From Victivallaceae bacterium (lineage in GTDB: Bacteria; Verrucomicrobiota; Lentisphaeria; Victivallales; Victivallaceae): 64,000 nucleotides of DNA. The stretch lies in NCBI GenBank assembly GCA_024405735.1, contig JAKSOF010000007.1:42693-106692 (forward strand), given 5' to 3'. The notes under the pieces are model-generated. The model saw nothing but the letters and a program-made list of their open reading frames with translations. It made no database searches and was not told where the DNA came from. Positions 18,343-27,919 of the stretch are shown in pieces. Position 1 is the stretch's first letter; each line of letters starts with the position of its first letter. Position numbers and translations under genes: made by a program.

Positions 18343-19860
18343 TTACTCCATAAACAGATTCCGGCTGGCGAAAATCGGTTCGGCAGTCAGATTGATGCCG
18401 AGCTTGCGCAAACCGGCTTCATCTCCGGCGTGGGGGAGGTGGCTCATGTGCATTTCACAGCCGGAAAGTTTGGAAAGTTGCTCCATCGCCAGACCGACTG
18501 CGGGATTGCTGGGGACGCTGACGCTCAACGCGGTCAGCGTTTCCGCAAGCGTGAGGCTCAACTGTTTGGCGTGAAGGATCTCCCGTTTGAGTCTGCCGAC
18601 CGAATGAATGACTTCATTGGAAAGCAGCGGCAAAGCGGGGGGCAGTCCGGCGAGCGTTTTGATCGCGTTGAGCACGCAACTTGACGCCGCGTGAAAGAGC
18701 GGGGAATTTTTGCCGGTGACGATCCTGCCGTCGGGCAATTCGATCGCGGCGCCGCAGAATGTGCCGTCGTTGCCTTTGTCCGGCTCCTTTGCCGCTTCGA
18801 GCGCGGCATTGTGCGCCGCCTGGACGACTTTGCGGTCGAATTCGCTTGCGCCGACGTTTTCCAGCATGATCTTGATCCTTTCGGCGGCGGATTTTTCGCC
18901 GCGGCCGTTGGCGTAATCGGCGAGGGCGCGGTAATAACGGCGGATGATCTCCTGGATCGCCGCTGCGCGTACCGCTTCGTCGTCGCTGATCGCGAAACCG
19001 ACGCGGTTGACGCCCATTTCCGTCGGCGAGGCGTAAAGTTGCTCCGGCGGCATGATGCGCGCCAGGATCCGGCGGATCACCGGAAAGACTTCGATGTCGC
19101 GGTTGTAGTTGGTCGCGGTTTCGCCGCGCGCTTCGAGGTGAAACGGATCGACCATGTTGACGTCGCCCAGATCCGCCGTCGCCGCCTCGTAGGCGATGTT
19201 GACGGGGTGATTGAGCGGCAGATTCCAGACGGGGAAAGTTTCAAATTTCGCATAGCCCGCGCGCACGCCGCGCTGAAATTCGTGGTAGACCTGCGACATG
19301 CAAGTGCCCGCCTTGCCGGAATTCGGTCCCGGCCCCGTCACGACGACGATCGGGCGCGTCGTTTCGATGTAGGCGTTGGCGCCGTACCCTGCGGGGCTTG
19401 CGATCGTATCGACGTCGTTGGGGTAGCCTTCGATCGGACGGTGCGTGTAGACTTTGATGCCGCGCCGCGCAAGTTTGTTGATAAAGGGCTTGACCGACGG
19501 CTGATCGCGGTAACGGGTGACGACGACGGCGCAGACGTCCAGCCCCCAGTCGCGGAGATCGTCGATGGTTTTCATCGTGTCGACGTCGTAGGAAAGTCCG
19601 AAATCGGCGCGGATCTTGCGTTCCTCGATGGCTCCGGCGTGGATGCAGATGATGATGTCGACCTTGTCCTTGAGGCATTGGAGCAGTTTGATTTTCGCAT
19701 TGGGGTCGAATCCGGGCAGGACGCGCGCCGCGTGGTAGTCGCAGACGAGTTTGCCGCCGAATTCAAGGTAAAGTTTGTCGTCGAATTTGCCCGCGCGCTC
19801 CAAGATCGCGGCGGACTGTTCTTTCAGATACTTGTCACTGTCAAAGCCGATTTTCGTCAT
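18343..19860 (-). CDS. DUF1846 family protein
   Basis: A 505-residue protein with the strongly conserved DUF1846 opening (MTKIGFDSDKYLKEQSAAILER, then KLYLEFGGKLVCDYHAARVLPGFD). The middle has VTGPGPNSGKAGTCMSQVYHE, a phosphate-binding-looking GPGPNSGK loop. Members are widespread in Firmicutes and gut bacteria; structures are known but the biochemical function is not settled. No signal peptide, so cytoplasmic. It is monocistronic, converging on the GH10 pair with only repeat A between them. Confidence 0.88.
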   Translation of the reverse strand: MTKIGFDSDKYLKEQSAAILERAGKFDDKLYLEFGGKLVCDYHAARVLPGFDPNAKIKLLQCLKDKVDIIICIHAGAIEERKIRADFGLSYDVDTMKTIDDLRDWGLDVCAVVVTRYRDQPSVKPFINKLARRGIKVYTHRPIEGYPNDVDTIASPAGYGANAYIETTRPIVVVTGPGPNSGKAGTCMSQVYHEFQRGVRAGYAKFETFPVWNLPLNHPVNIAYEAATADLGDVNMVDPFHLEARGETATNYNRDIEVFPVIRRILARIMPPEQLYASPTEMGVNRVGFAISDDEAVRAAAIQEIIRRYYRALADYANGRGEKSAAERIKIMLENVGASEFDRKVVQAAHNAALEAAKEPDKGNDGTFCGAAIELPDGRIVTGKNSPLFHAASSCVLNAIKTLAGLPPALPLLSNEVIHSVGRLKREILHAKQLSLTLAETLTALSVSVPSNPAVGLAMEQLSKLSGCEMHMSHLPHAGDEAGLRKLGINLTAEPIFASRNLFME

Positions 19861-19923
19861 ACCGATGCTGTTTTCCGCGGGGCAACCCGACCCGCTAAAA
19901 GAAATGGTTTTACTTGTTGCTCT

Positions 19924-19952
19924 AATATAATGTCGGAAGTCAAGGAAAGCAA
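19924..19952 (-). promoter_or_regulatory. Promoter of the DUF1846 gene
   Basis: On the minus strand: TTGCTT (19952-19947), a 17-base spacer and TATATT (19929-19924), about 64 bases ahead of the start. Confidence 0.65.
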
Positions 19953-20067
19953 CTGAAAAAATCCCGCTTTCAAGAGATTTATTTTGAAAATTTTTTCAAA
20001 CTCCGGCTTGAAAAAACGCCATTGCTTTTTTTGTCGCGCAAAGGCGCAAAAATCTTTTTCACTTCAC

Positions 20068-20096
20068 TTGCGAAAAACGCCGTTTTGTGCTAAATT
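20068..20096 (+). promoter_or_regulatory. Promoter of folB-mutS, probably giving a leaderless mRNA
   Basis: TTGCGA at 20068-20073, a 17-base spacer and TAAATT at 20091-20096. The folB ATG begins at 20106, so the expected transcript start (near 20103) leaves almost no 5' leader and no ribosome-binding site. Confidence 0.6.
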
Positions 20097-20105
20097 AACC
20101 ATATT

Positions 20106-20459
20106 ATGGATAAAATTACACTTTGCGGCATCGAATGCCGCGCCATTATCGGCACTTTGCCGTGTGAACGTCTGCGCCGTCAGAAAATCGTGATCGACGC
20201 CGACTTGTCGCTCGACCTCGCTCAGGCGGGGGCAAGCGACCGGCTGGACTACACGGTCGATTATTCCGCCGTCGAGCGCGAGATCGTCGGGATCGCCGAA
20301 ACGAGCCGTTTCCAGTTGCTCGAAGCGTTGGCGACGGCGATCGGCCGCAAGATACTGCATCATACTCTCATTGCAAGTTGCCGCATACGGATCTTCAAGC
20401 CGGCGGCTTCGCAGGCGGGGAAAGGCGTCGCCGTCGAAATGAATTTCGCGAGGCGGTAA
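20106..20459 (+). CDS. folB: Dihydroneopterin aldolase
   Basis: A 117-residue FolB: it cleaves 7,8-dihydroneopterin to 6-hydroxymethyl-dihydropterin plus glycolaldehyde in folate synthesis. The family pattern is clear: MDKITLCGIECRAIIGTLPCER, then LDYTVDYSAVEREI, FQLLEALATAI and a final RIFKPAA strand. Length is normal. The start fits the family exactly, and no Shine-Dalgarno sequence is visible. mutS begins directly after the stop, so the two are coupled. No other folate synthesis gene is nearby. Confidence 0.93.
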   Translation: MDKITLCGIECRAIIGTLPCERLRRQKIVIDADLSLDLAQAGASDRLDYTVDYSAVEREIVGIAETSRFQLLEALATAIGRKILHHTLIASCRIRIFKPAASQAGKGVAVEMNFARR

Positions 20460-22982
20460 ATGGCGGAAGTCCTGACTCCGATGATGCAGCAGTACCGCGA
20501 CGCCAAATCGCAGATCCCGGCGGATGCGGTGTTGCTTTTCCGGCTCGGCGACTTTTACGAGGAATTTTTTGAGGATGCCGAAACGGTCAGCCGGGTATTG
20601 GAATTGGTGTTGACCAAACGGCAGAATGTGCCGATGTGCGGATTTCCCCATCACGCGCTGGAAAGTTACCTGCCGCGCCTCGTTGCCGCCGGACTCAAGG
20701 TCGCGATCGCCGATCAGATGGAAGACCCGAAACTCGCGCAGGGCAAGATCGTCAAGCGCGAGATCACGCGCATCATCACGCCGGGAACGGTAACGGACGA
20801 CACCTTGCTGAAATTCGACCGCAGCAACTACCTTGCCGCACTGGTCTGCAACGTCAAAAAAAATCTTTATGCGCTTGCCGCGCTCGAAGTTTCGACGGGG
20901 GAATTTTTCTTCGTCATTCCCAAAAACGAGGAGCAGTTAACGGGGGAATTGACGCGTCTTGGCGTCCGCGAAGTCCTGATCCCGCGGAAACTCGGCGCGT
21001 TTTTCCGCGAAGAAAACCGCTTCCCCGACTGCGGCGAAAAGGTTTTGTGGACGGAGCTGGACGATTTTGAATTCGACTTTGCCGAAGCGGAGCATCTTCT
21101 TGCGGAGCATTTCGGTGTCGCTTCGCTCGACGGTTTCGGGTGCCGCGACTACCCCGAAGCGGTTTCCGCCGCAGGTGCCATTATGCGCTACGCCGTCGAC
21201 AAACTCCGGCGCGACGCGAAGCATTTGCAGACGCTCGAATACCGCAATCTCGACCGCAATCTGGAACTCGATCCCATTTCCCTGCGCAATCTGGAATTGG
21301 TGAATACGCGGCTTGATTCTTCCAAGACGGGCAGTCTTCTCGGCGTTCTCGATCATTGCACCACGTCGATGGGCGGGCGCAAACTCCGCAACTGGGTTTT
21401 GCGTCCCCTCTACGATCACGAAGCGATCATCGCGCGGCTCGACGCGGTCGAGGAATTTTTCCGCGATCCTCTGACGCTCGCCGAATTGCGCGAAACGCTC
21501 GGTGTCGTGCGCGACTTGGAGCGCATCACGGGACGCATCAATATCGGCAGCGGCACCCCGCGCGATTTCGGGGCATTGGCTTCGTCGCTGGAAGCCTTGC
21601 CCGGCGTCAAACTTCTCGTCGGGGAATTTACGTCGCCTTTGATGATTTTGCTACGCGATGCGATCGGTGATTTCTCCGCGCTCGTCGAGCGTTTGCGCGC
21701 CGCGCTTGTCGACGAGCCGCCCGCGCTTCTTGCCGACGGCGGCGTGATCCGCCCCGGATTTTCGGCGGAACTGGACGAGTTGCGCGCCGCCGCAACCGAC
21801 GGGAAAGGGTGGCTTGCGACGATCCAGCAACGCGAGATCGAGCGCACCGGCATCAAGTCGCTCAAAGTAAAATACAATTCCGTTTTCGGCTACTATATCG
21901 AGGTGAGCAAATCCAATCTCGCCGCCGTGCCGGAGGACTACATCCGCAAGCAGACGCTGGTCAACGCCGAGCGTTTCATCACTCCCGAACTCAAGGAACT
22001 GGAATCGAAGATCCTCGGCGCCGAGGAGCGCGGCAGGGCGTTGGAAGCGAAACTTTTTGCCGAGTTGCGGGAATTTTCACTCCAATACACTTCTGCGATC
22101 CAGCGCGCCGCCGAGAGTTTGAGCGAGATCGACGCGCTCGCAAGCCTTGCCGAAGTCGCGCGCATCAACCGTTATACCCGTCCGCAGATCTTCGACGACG
22201 ACCGCCTGGTCATCGAGGGCGGTCGCCATCCCGTATTGGAAACGATCCTGCCGGACGGCAGGTTTGTTCCCAACGACTGCCGTCTTGACGGCGATTACAA
22301 CCGGATGATGCTGATAACTGGCCCCAATATGGCGGGCAAATCGACTTATATCCGGCAAATCGCCCTGATCGTCGTGATGGCGCAACTGGGGTCGTTCGTC
22401 CCGGCGGAGCACGCCGAAGTCGGACTTGTCGACCGTATTTTCACCCGCATCGGGGCGGCGGACGACCTTTCGCGCAGTCAAAGTACCTTTATGGTCGAAA
22501 TGATCGAGACCGCCAACATTCTGCATCACGCGACGCCGCGCAGTCTTGTCATCCTCGACGAGATCGGGCGCGGCACGAGTACCTTTGACGGGCTTTCCAT
22601 CGCCTGGTCGGTCGCGGAATATCTGCACGACGATCCGCGTTGCCGCACGCTCTTTGCGACGCACTATCACGAATTGACCGAACTCGCCGAGACCCGGCGC
22701 GGCGTCAACAACTTCAACGTCGCGGTGCGCGAATATGGCGACGACATCATCTTTTTGCGGCAGATCCTGCCCGGTTCGAGCGACCGCAGTTACGGGATTC
22801 ACGTCGCCAAGCTCGCGGGACTGCCTCCCGCCGTCATCGAGAGAGCCGATGCGATCCTCGAACTTCTGGAAAAGAACGCCGCCGCGCCGCGCGAAGCGAT
22901 CAGCGCGTTGCCGCGCAAAATCGTCAAAGGCAAGCGCAAGTCGAGCGAGGAAGACGATTTTATCCAGTTGAAACTCCTCTGA
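20460..22982 (+). CDS. mutS: DNA mismatch repair protein MutS
   Basis: An 840-residue MutS that recognises mismatches and recruits MutL. The N-terminal mismatch-binding domain has TPMMQQYRDAKSQIPADAVLLFRLGDFYEEF (the Phe-x-Glu is GDFYEE). The ATPase domain near residues 620-760 shows Walker A GPNMAGKSTYIRQ, the SQSTFMVEM stretch and Walker B LVILDEIGRGTSTFDG. Length is typical. It starts immediately after folB. Confidence 0.97.
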   Translation: MAEVLTPMMQQYRDAKSQIPADAVLLFRLGDFYEEFFEDAETVSRVLELVLTKRQNVPMCGFPHHALESYLPRLVAAGLKVAIADQMEDPKLAQGKIVKREITRIITPGTVTDDTLLKFDRSNYLAALVCNVKKNLYALAALEVSTGEFFFVIPKNEEQLTGELTRLGVREVLIPRKLGAFFREENRFPDCGEKVLWTELDDFEFDFAEAEHLLAEHFGVASLDGFGCRDYPEAVSAAGAIMRYAVDKLRRDAKHLQTLEYRNLDRNLELDPISLRNLELVNTRLDSSKTGSLLGVLDHCTTSMGGRKLRNWVLRPLYDHEAIIARLDAVEEFFRDPLTLAELRETLGVVRDLERITGRINIGSGTPRDFGALASSLEALPGVKLLVGEFTSPLMILLRDAIGDFSALVERLRAALVDEPPALLADGGVIRPGFSAELDELRAAATDGKGWLATIQQREIERTGIKSLKVKYNSVFGYYIEVSKSNLAAVPEDYIRKQTLVNAERFITPELKELESKILGAEERGRALEAKLFAELREFSLQYTSAIQRAAESLSEIDALASLAEVARINRYTRPQIFDDDRLVIEGGRHPVLETILPDGRFVPNDCRLDGDYNRMMLITGPNMAGKSTYIRQIALIVVMAQLGSFVPAEHAEVGLVDRIFTRIGAADDLSRSQSTFMVEMIETANILHHATPRSLVILDEIGRGTSTFDGLSIAWSVAEYLHDDPRCRTLFATHYHELTELAETRRGVNNFNVAVREYGDDIIFLRQILPGSSDRSYGIHVAKLAGLPPAVIERADAILELLEKNAAAPREAISALPRKIVKGKRKSSEEDDFIQLKLL

Positions 22983-23001
22983 TTTGAAAGACGTTTTTTT
23001 C

Positions 23002-23030
23002 TTGCAAAAGCGCGGCGAAAATGCTATACT
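23002..23030 (+). promoter_or_regulatory. Promoter of the cinA-recN operon
   Basis: TTGCAA at 23002-23007, a 17-base spacer ending in TGC and TATACT at 23025-23030. The cinA start is 38 bases further on. Confidence 0.7.
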
Positions 23031-23067
23031 ATAAGGAATTCATTTTTAAGGTCAAATTGGGTTTTTT

Positions 23068-24297
23068 ATGAGTATCGCTTTGATTTCGACCGGCACGGAA
23101 TTGTTGCGCGGATCGACCTGTAATACCAACAGTTGCTTTCTCGGGCGCGAACTCGTTTCCCGGGGCGGGGGTCTCGCCTTTGAAATGAGCGTGGCGGATC
23201 GTGCGGAAGATATTTCCTTTGCCTTGAGTTGCGCCTTGCACACTTGCGATGAGATCGTCGTCACGGGCGGCTTGGGGCCGACGGACGATGATGTGACATT
23301 GGAAATCGTCGCACGCTTTTTCGGCGCGAAATTGGTGATGTCGGATGTTTTGAAAGCAAAAATCGATGCTTTTTGGCACAGGCTTCACAAGGGGCATTGT
23401 CCCAAAAAGCAGTACAAGCAGGCGTTGCTTCCCGAAAACGGCAAAATCATCGACAATCCGGCGGGTTCCGCCTCCGGGATCTTTTTTGAATCGCTCTACG
23501 ACCGCAAAATGCGCCGTATTTTTCTCGCGCCCGGTCCTCCGTGCGAATTTGAGCCGATGGCGCAAAATTTCCTCGTCCCGATGTTGCTGGAGTATGAAAA
23601 AGAATGCCGCGTGACGACGGGATTTCTCGCCGCCGGCATCGGCGAATCGACGCTCGACAAAATGATCGCGGAAAAATTAAAACCCTTTGCCGTCGAGATC
23701 GGCGTGACTTCTTCGGCGGAGGGGACGCGGCTCTTTTTGTCCGGCAGTGAAAACGAGGTGCAAAAAGCCCTCCTCGCCGCCCGGCAGAGCATCGGCGACG
23801 CCGCCTTGCCCGACGGTGAAACAAAACTGTTTGATTATGTCGGCAAGTTGTTGATTGAAAATAACTTGACGCTGGGTGTCGCGGAAAGTTGCACCGGGGG
23901 ACTGATCGCCAAACGATTCACCGATCTTGCCGGGATCTCGGCGGTTTTTCAGGGCGGCGTCGTTTCCTACAGCAACGAGTTGAAAAAGAATCTGCTCGGC
24001 GTGCCGGAGAAAATTTTATCCCGTTGCGGCGCGGTGAGCGCGGAATGCTGTCGCGCAATGGTCGAGGGCGTCTGCCGTGCGAGTGCTTCTTCGTGCGGCA
24101 TCGCGACGACGGGCATCGCCGGGCCCGGCGGCGGCACGGCGGAAAAACCGGTGGGGCTGGTCTACATCGGTGTCCGGGTCAACGGTCGTTGTGAAGTTGT
24201 GGAACTTCATTTGCGCGGCAGTCGCCCCGCGATCCGCGAACGCGCCGCCGCCCAAGCGTGCAACTTATTGCGCGAAATGATTTTAAAAGAAATTTAA
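23068..24297 (+). CDS. cinA: CinA: nicotinamide-nucleotide amidohydrolase family protein
   Basis: A 409-residue two-domain CinA. Residues about 1-170 are the molybdopterin-binding-like domain (ISTGTELLRG, VVTGGLGPTDDD). Residues about 250-405 are the PncC amidase domain (GVAESCTGGLIAKRFTDLAG, GIATTGIAGPGGGTAEKPVGLVYIG), which deamidates NMN in pyridine nucleotide recycling. Full-length CinA proteins may also have ADP-ribose pyrophosphatase activity. It heads a five-gene plus-strand operon with recN, dgt, a flavin reductase and a sirtuin; a link through NAD metabolism with the sirtuin is possible. Confidence 0.93.
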   Translation: MSIALISTGTELLRGSTCNTNSCFLGRELVSRGGGLAFEMSVADRAEDISFALSCALHTCDEIVVTGGLGPTDDDVTLEIVARFFGAKLVMSDVLKAKIDAFWHRLHKGHCPKKQYKQALLPENGKIIDNPAGSASGIFFESLYDRKMRRIFLAPGPPCEFEPMAQNFLVPMLLEYEKECRVTTGFLAAGIGESTLDKMIAEKLKPFAVEIGVTSSAEGTRLFLSGSENEVQKALLAARQSIGDAALPDGETKLFDYVGKLLIENNLTLGVAESCTGGLIAKRFTDLAGISAVFQGGVVSYSNELKKNLLGVPEKILSRCGAVSAECCRAMVEGVCRASASSCGIATTGIAGPGGGTAEKPVGLVYIGVRVNGRCEVVELHLRGSRPAIRERAAAQACNLLREMILKEI

Positions 24298-24298
24298 A

Positions 24299-25966
24299 AT
24301 GCTTGAAAATCTTTCCATCTCCAATCTTGCCTTGATCGAAAAAAGCGAACTGGATTTTTCCGGCGGCTTCAACGTCGTCACCGGGGAGTCCGGCGCGGGC
24401 AAGTCGATCCTGATGTCGGCGGCGGCGATCCTTTTCGGCGGCAAAGCCGATCACGCGGCGATCCGCACGGGATGCGCGTTTGCGGAAGTTTCCGGGACGG
24501 TTTCCGTTGAGGAACGTTTGCAACCGAAAATCAAGGCGTTGCTTGCCGAAGTGGAGATACCGGCGGAATTTCCGCTTCTTATCCGCCGCCGGATCACCAC
24601 GTCTGGCGTCCGCAATTACGTCAACGACACGGGCGTCGGCGCCAAGTTTCTCTCGCTTTTGGGCGCGATGCTCATCGACTTTCACGCCGCGACCGATCAG
24701 CTTGACCTGACGATCCCCGCGCGGCAGTTGGAAATGCTCGACCGTTTTGCCGGGCTGGTAAAAGAAAGGGAAAATTGCCGTATCCTCGTCGGCAAGTTGC
24801 AGGAGCTTGCCCGGGAACGCGCCGATTTTGAAAAAAACAACGTTTCAAGTGATGAAGCGGATACCTTGCGGGAAATGGTCGATCGCGTCGAAAAAGTCAA
24901 CCCCGAAGCCGGAGAGGAAAACCGTCTTGCCGGGCGTTACAAGATGATCGCCAACGCCAAGGAAGTCCTGTCTCTTTGCGGCAGAGTACGCAACGCGCTC
25001 AACGAAGCGGAGGATTCCATCGTCGACCGGCTCGGCGGAGTCCACCGCGATCTCTCGGAGTTGTCCCGGCTCGAGGGGGAGGGCGAGGAAACGGAAAAAC
25101 TCCTCGTTTCCTGCGATGAGTTGCAGGAAAATCTCAACGATCTCGCCCGCAAGGTCGAGCATCTTGCCGACCGCACCGACCTCGACGGCGAGGCGTTGCA
25201 GGCGTTGGAAGCGCGTCTGGAGGAACTTCACGCGCTCAAACGCCGCTACAAGGTGTCGAGCGAGGAGGAGTTGCTCGAAATGACTTCCTCCGCGAAAAAA
25301 CGGCTCTCCGCCCTGGACGATGCCGATGCCTGCCGCCGGGAATTCGACGCGCGGGAAAAAGCGTTGCAAGCCGATTTGAAAAAAACGGCGGCTTCCCTTT
25401 CGGAAAAACGCCGGAAAAAGGTGGAAAAACTCATTTCGGAAGTCAAGCGCAACCTTGCCGACATCGGTTTCGGCCACTGCGTGTTGCGCGCGGATTTCAC
25501 TCCGGTCGAAGCGGGCGCGACGGGGATGGATCTTATGGAACTTGTTTTCAGCGCCAATTCCGGCGAAGCGCCGCATCCTTTGCGCAAGATCGCCAGCAGC
25601 GGCGAACTTTCGCGCTTTATGCTCGCCTTGAAAACCGTCCTCGCCGACGCCGACGAGATCCCGACGGTCGTTTTTGACGAGATCGATATGAATATCGGCG
25701 GCGAAACCGCCAATCAGGTCGGTGAAAAGTTGCGCGCGCTCGGGGCAAAACGGCAGATTTTCTGCATTTCGCACCTCGCGCAGGTCGCGGCGCGCGCCGA
25801 CCATCACTTCTGCGTCGCAAAATCCACGGAAAGAAATCGCACGGTTTCCCGCGTCGCGGAACTTGCCGACCCCGTTCCCGAATTGGCGCGCATGCTCGGC
25901 GGCGGCGCTTCCGCGCTCCGCCACGCCGCGGACCTTTCAGACAGCGTAAGGAAAAAACAAAAATGA
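24299..25966 (+). CDS. recN: DNA repair protein RecN
   Basis: A 555-residue SMC-like ATPase for double-strand break repair. Walker A is GESGAGKSILMSAAA near residues 29-37. The central part is a long coiled coil with many Glu/Arg. The C-terminal ATPase half has KIASSGELSRFMLALK (signature) followed by PTVVFDEIDMNIGG (Walker B) and QIFCISHLAQVAARADHH. It begins one base after the cinA stop and overlaps dgt by four bases (ATGA). Confidence 0.96.
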   Translation: MLENLSISNLALIEKSELDFSGGFNVVTGESGAGKSILMSAAAILFGGKADHAAIRTGCAFAEVSGTVSVEERLQPKIKALLAEVEIPAEFPLLIRRRITTSGVRNYVNDTGVGAKFLSLLGAMLIDFHAATDQLDLTIPARQLEMLDRFAGLVKERENCRILVGKLQELARERADFEKNNVSSDEADTLREMVDRVEKVNPEAGEENRLAGRYKMIANAKEVLSLCGRVRNALNEAEDSIVDRLGGVHRDLSELSRLEGEGEETEKLLVSCDELQENLNDLARKVEHLADRTDLDGEALQALEARLEELHALKRRYKVSSEEELLEMTSSAKKRLSALDDADACRREFDAREKALQADLKKTAASLSEKRRKKVEKLISEVKRNLADIGFGHCVLRADFTPVEAGATGMDLMELVFSANSGEAPHPLRKIASSGELSRFMLALKTVLADADEIPTVVFDEIDMNIGGETANQVGEKLRALGAKRQIFCISHLAQVAARADHHFCVAKSTERNRTVSRVAELADPVPELARMLGGGASALRHAADLSDSVRKKQK

Positions 25967-27315
25967 TGAATTGGCTTGATCTCCTCTCGATGCACCGACT
26001 CGGCAGTTCCGAACCGGGGCGCGTTTCCGTTGAAAGATCGCAGTTTCAGCGCGATTTCGACCGCATTATTTTCAGCGGCGCTTTCCGCCGTTTGCAGGAC
26101 AAAACGCAGGTGTTCCCGCTTCAAAAAGCGGAGTTTGTGCGCACCCGGCTGACCCACAGCATCGAAACAAGTTCCATCGGGCGTTCGCTCGGCACCGCCG
26201 CCGGAGCGACGATCTGCCGCGATTGCGATACCGGGAATCTGCGTCCCGACGACATCGGCGCCATTATCGCCGCCGCCGCCGTCGGGCACGACATCGGCAA
26301 TCCTCCATTGGGGCACGCCGGAGAGGAGGCGATCCGTTACTGGTTCACCCATTCGCTGGTCGGGCAGGACATCTGTTCGCAGTTGCTTCCGGAGGAGGCG
26401 CAGGATTTTTCCGCCTACGAGGGCAATGCGCAGGGCTTCCGCACGCTGACGCACCTTGAAATGCGCGAGCAGTACGGCGGGATGCGGCTGACTTGTGCGA
26501 CGCTCGGCGCGTTTGCGAAATATCCCTGCGCCGCATTGGTGCCCGTGCGTCCGTCTGGGGTCGCCGGCAAGAAATTCAATTTTTTCTGTGCCGAAAAGCC
26601 GCTTTTTGCCGAAATGGCGGAGCATTGCGGACTGATTCCCGTCGGACCTTACGCGTGGCGGCGTCATCCCTTGGCGTATCTCGTCGAAGCGGCGGACGAC
26701 ATCGCCTACCTTATCGTCGATTTCGAGGACGGTCAGCGGCTCGGACTGGTTTCCTACGAGGAGTTGGAGAGCCGCTTTTTGCCGCTTATTGAATCCGATC
26801 ACGCGGCGGCTTACGTCAAAAAACTCGACACTCCGACGCAGAAATCGGAATTTCTCCGCGCGCAGGTGATCGGGACGCTCGTGCGGAAAGTATCGGAAGT
26901 CTTTGCCGCGCACCATCAGGAGTTGCTTGAGGGGACGCTCGAAAATCCTTTGACTTCGCATCTTGATTGCGCGCCCGCGCTCGCCGAACTGCGCGAACGC
27001 AGTACCAAGGTCATCTACAACAACCGTCAGGTGGTCGAGATCGTCGCCGCCGGATTTGAAATGGTGTCGGGTATGCTCGATATTTTAATGCCCTGCGTCG
27101 AGGAGATCGCTTCCGAGGCGAGGGGCGTCGGGCGCGCTTCCTACCGTGCGCGCCGCGTCGGCGCGATGTTTCCGCCTGAAGTCGTGCCGGTACAGGACGA
27201 GGCGTGGCGCGAAAGTCCCTATCTGCGGCTTTTGGGCGTCCTCGACTACATTTCCGGAATGACCGACGGCTACGCCGTTTCGCTCTATCAGAAAATGAAA
27301 GGCATTTCGCTGTAA
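25963..27315 (+). CDS. dgt: Deoxyguanosinetriphosphate triphosphohydrolase-like protein
   Basis: A 450-residue HD-domain dNTPase: it releases triphosphate from dGTP or other dNTPs. Visible motifs are RRLQDKTQVFPL, TRLTHSIETSSIGRSLG (first metal His), AAVGHDIGNPPLGHAGE (HD pair) and YLVEAADDIAYLIVDFED (last Asp). The start overlaps recN as ATGA, and a second ATG follows at 25966. Placement beside recN suggests nucleotide-pool control linked to repair. Confidence 0.93.
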   Translation: MMNWLDLLSMHRLGSSEPGRVSVERSQFQRDFDRIIFSGAFRRLQDKTQVFPLQKAEFVRTRLTHSIETSSIGRSLGTAAGATICRDCDTGNLRPDDIGAIIAAAAVGHDIGNPPLGHAGEEAIRYWFTHSLVGQDICSQLLPEEAQDFSAYEGNAQGFRTLTHLEMREQYGGMRLTCATLGAFAKYPCAALVPVRPSGVAGKKFNFFCAEKPLFAEMAEHCGLIPVGPYAWRRHPLAYLVEAADDIAYLIVDFEDGQRLGLVSYEELESRFLPLIESDHAAAYVKKLDTPTQKSEFLRAQVIGTLVRKVSEVFAAHHQELLEGTLENPLTSHLDCAPALAELRERSTKVIYNNRQVVEIVAAGFEMVSGMLDILMPCVEEIASEARGVGRASYRARRVGAMFPPEVVPVQDEAWRESPYLRLLGVLDYISGMTDGYAVSLYQKMKGISL

Positions 27316-27325
27316 GGAGATTTTT

Positions 27326-27919
27326 ATGGCACACGAAAAAACGATTTGGCCCGGTTCCACGCAACTTGCGCCCGTTCCCGCCGTCCTCGTCGGATGCGGC
27401 GACGGCAAAACTTTCAAATACAATCTCATCACGGTAGCCTGGGCGGGGACTGTCTGCAGCGACCCCGCGATGCTGGCGATCTCCGTGCGTCCGGAGCGTT
27501 TCAGTTTCGCGCCGATCTCGCAGTTGAAAGAATTCACCGTCAATCTGCCGCCCGCGCATCTTGCGGCGGAACTCGACCGCTGCGGCGTCATTTCGGGGCG
27601 TGACTGCGACAAATTTGAAGTCTGCCACCTCACCGCCGTCAAAGGCGAAAAGGTTGCCGCCCCCGTTGTCGCCGAATGTCCCGTTTCGCTTGAATGCCGC
27701 GTCAAAAACGAACTTTCTCTCGGCTCGCATACGCTCTTTCTCGCTGAAATCGTCGCGGTTCAGGTCGAGAGCGCGCTGATCGACGCCAAAGGGAAATTCG
27801 ACATCGACCAAGCCGACCTTGTCGCCTACGCCCACGGGCACTACTACCGGCTCGGCGACTGCATCGGTCACTTCGGTTACTCGGTGCGCCGCAAACCGGG
27901 AAGCATCGTGCGCAAATGA
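27326..27919 (+). CDS. Flavin reductase-like FMN-binding protein
   Basis: A 197-residue split-barrel flavoprotein of the flavoredoxin/flavin reductase family. Signatures include PVPAVLVGCG, NLITVAWAGTVCSDPAMLAISVRPER and KEFTVNLPP, which bind FMN. Its exact redox partner is unknown. AAGGAG lies eight bases before the ATG. The end overlaps the sirtuin start (ATGA), so it is cotranslated with it. Confidence 0.85.
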   Translation: MAHEKTIWPGSTQLAPVPAVLVGCGDGKTFKYNLITVAWAGTVCSDPAMLAISVRPERFSFAPISQLKEFTVNLPPAHLAAELDRCGVISGRDCDKFEVCHLTAVKGEKVAAPVVAECPVSLECRVKNELSLGSHTLFLAEIVAVQVESALIDAKGKFDIDQADLVAYAHGHYYRLGDCIGHFGYSVRRKPGSIVRK

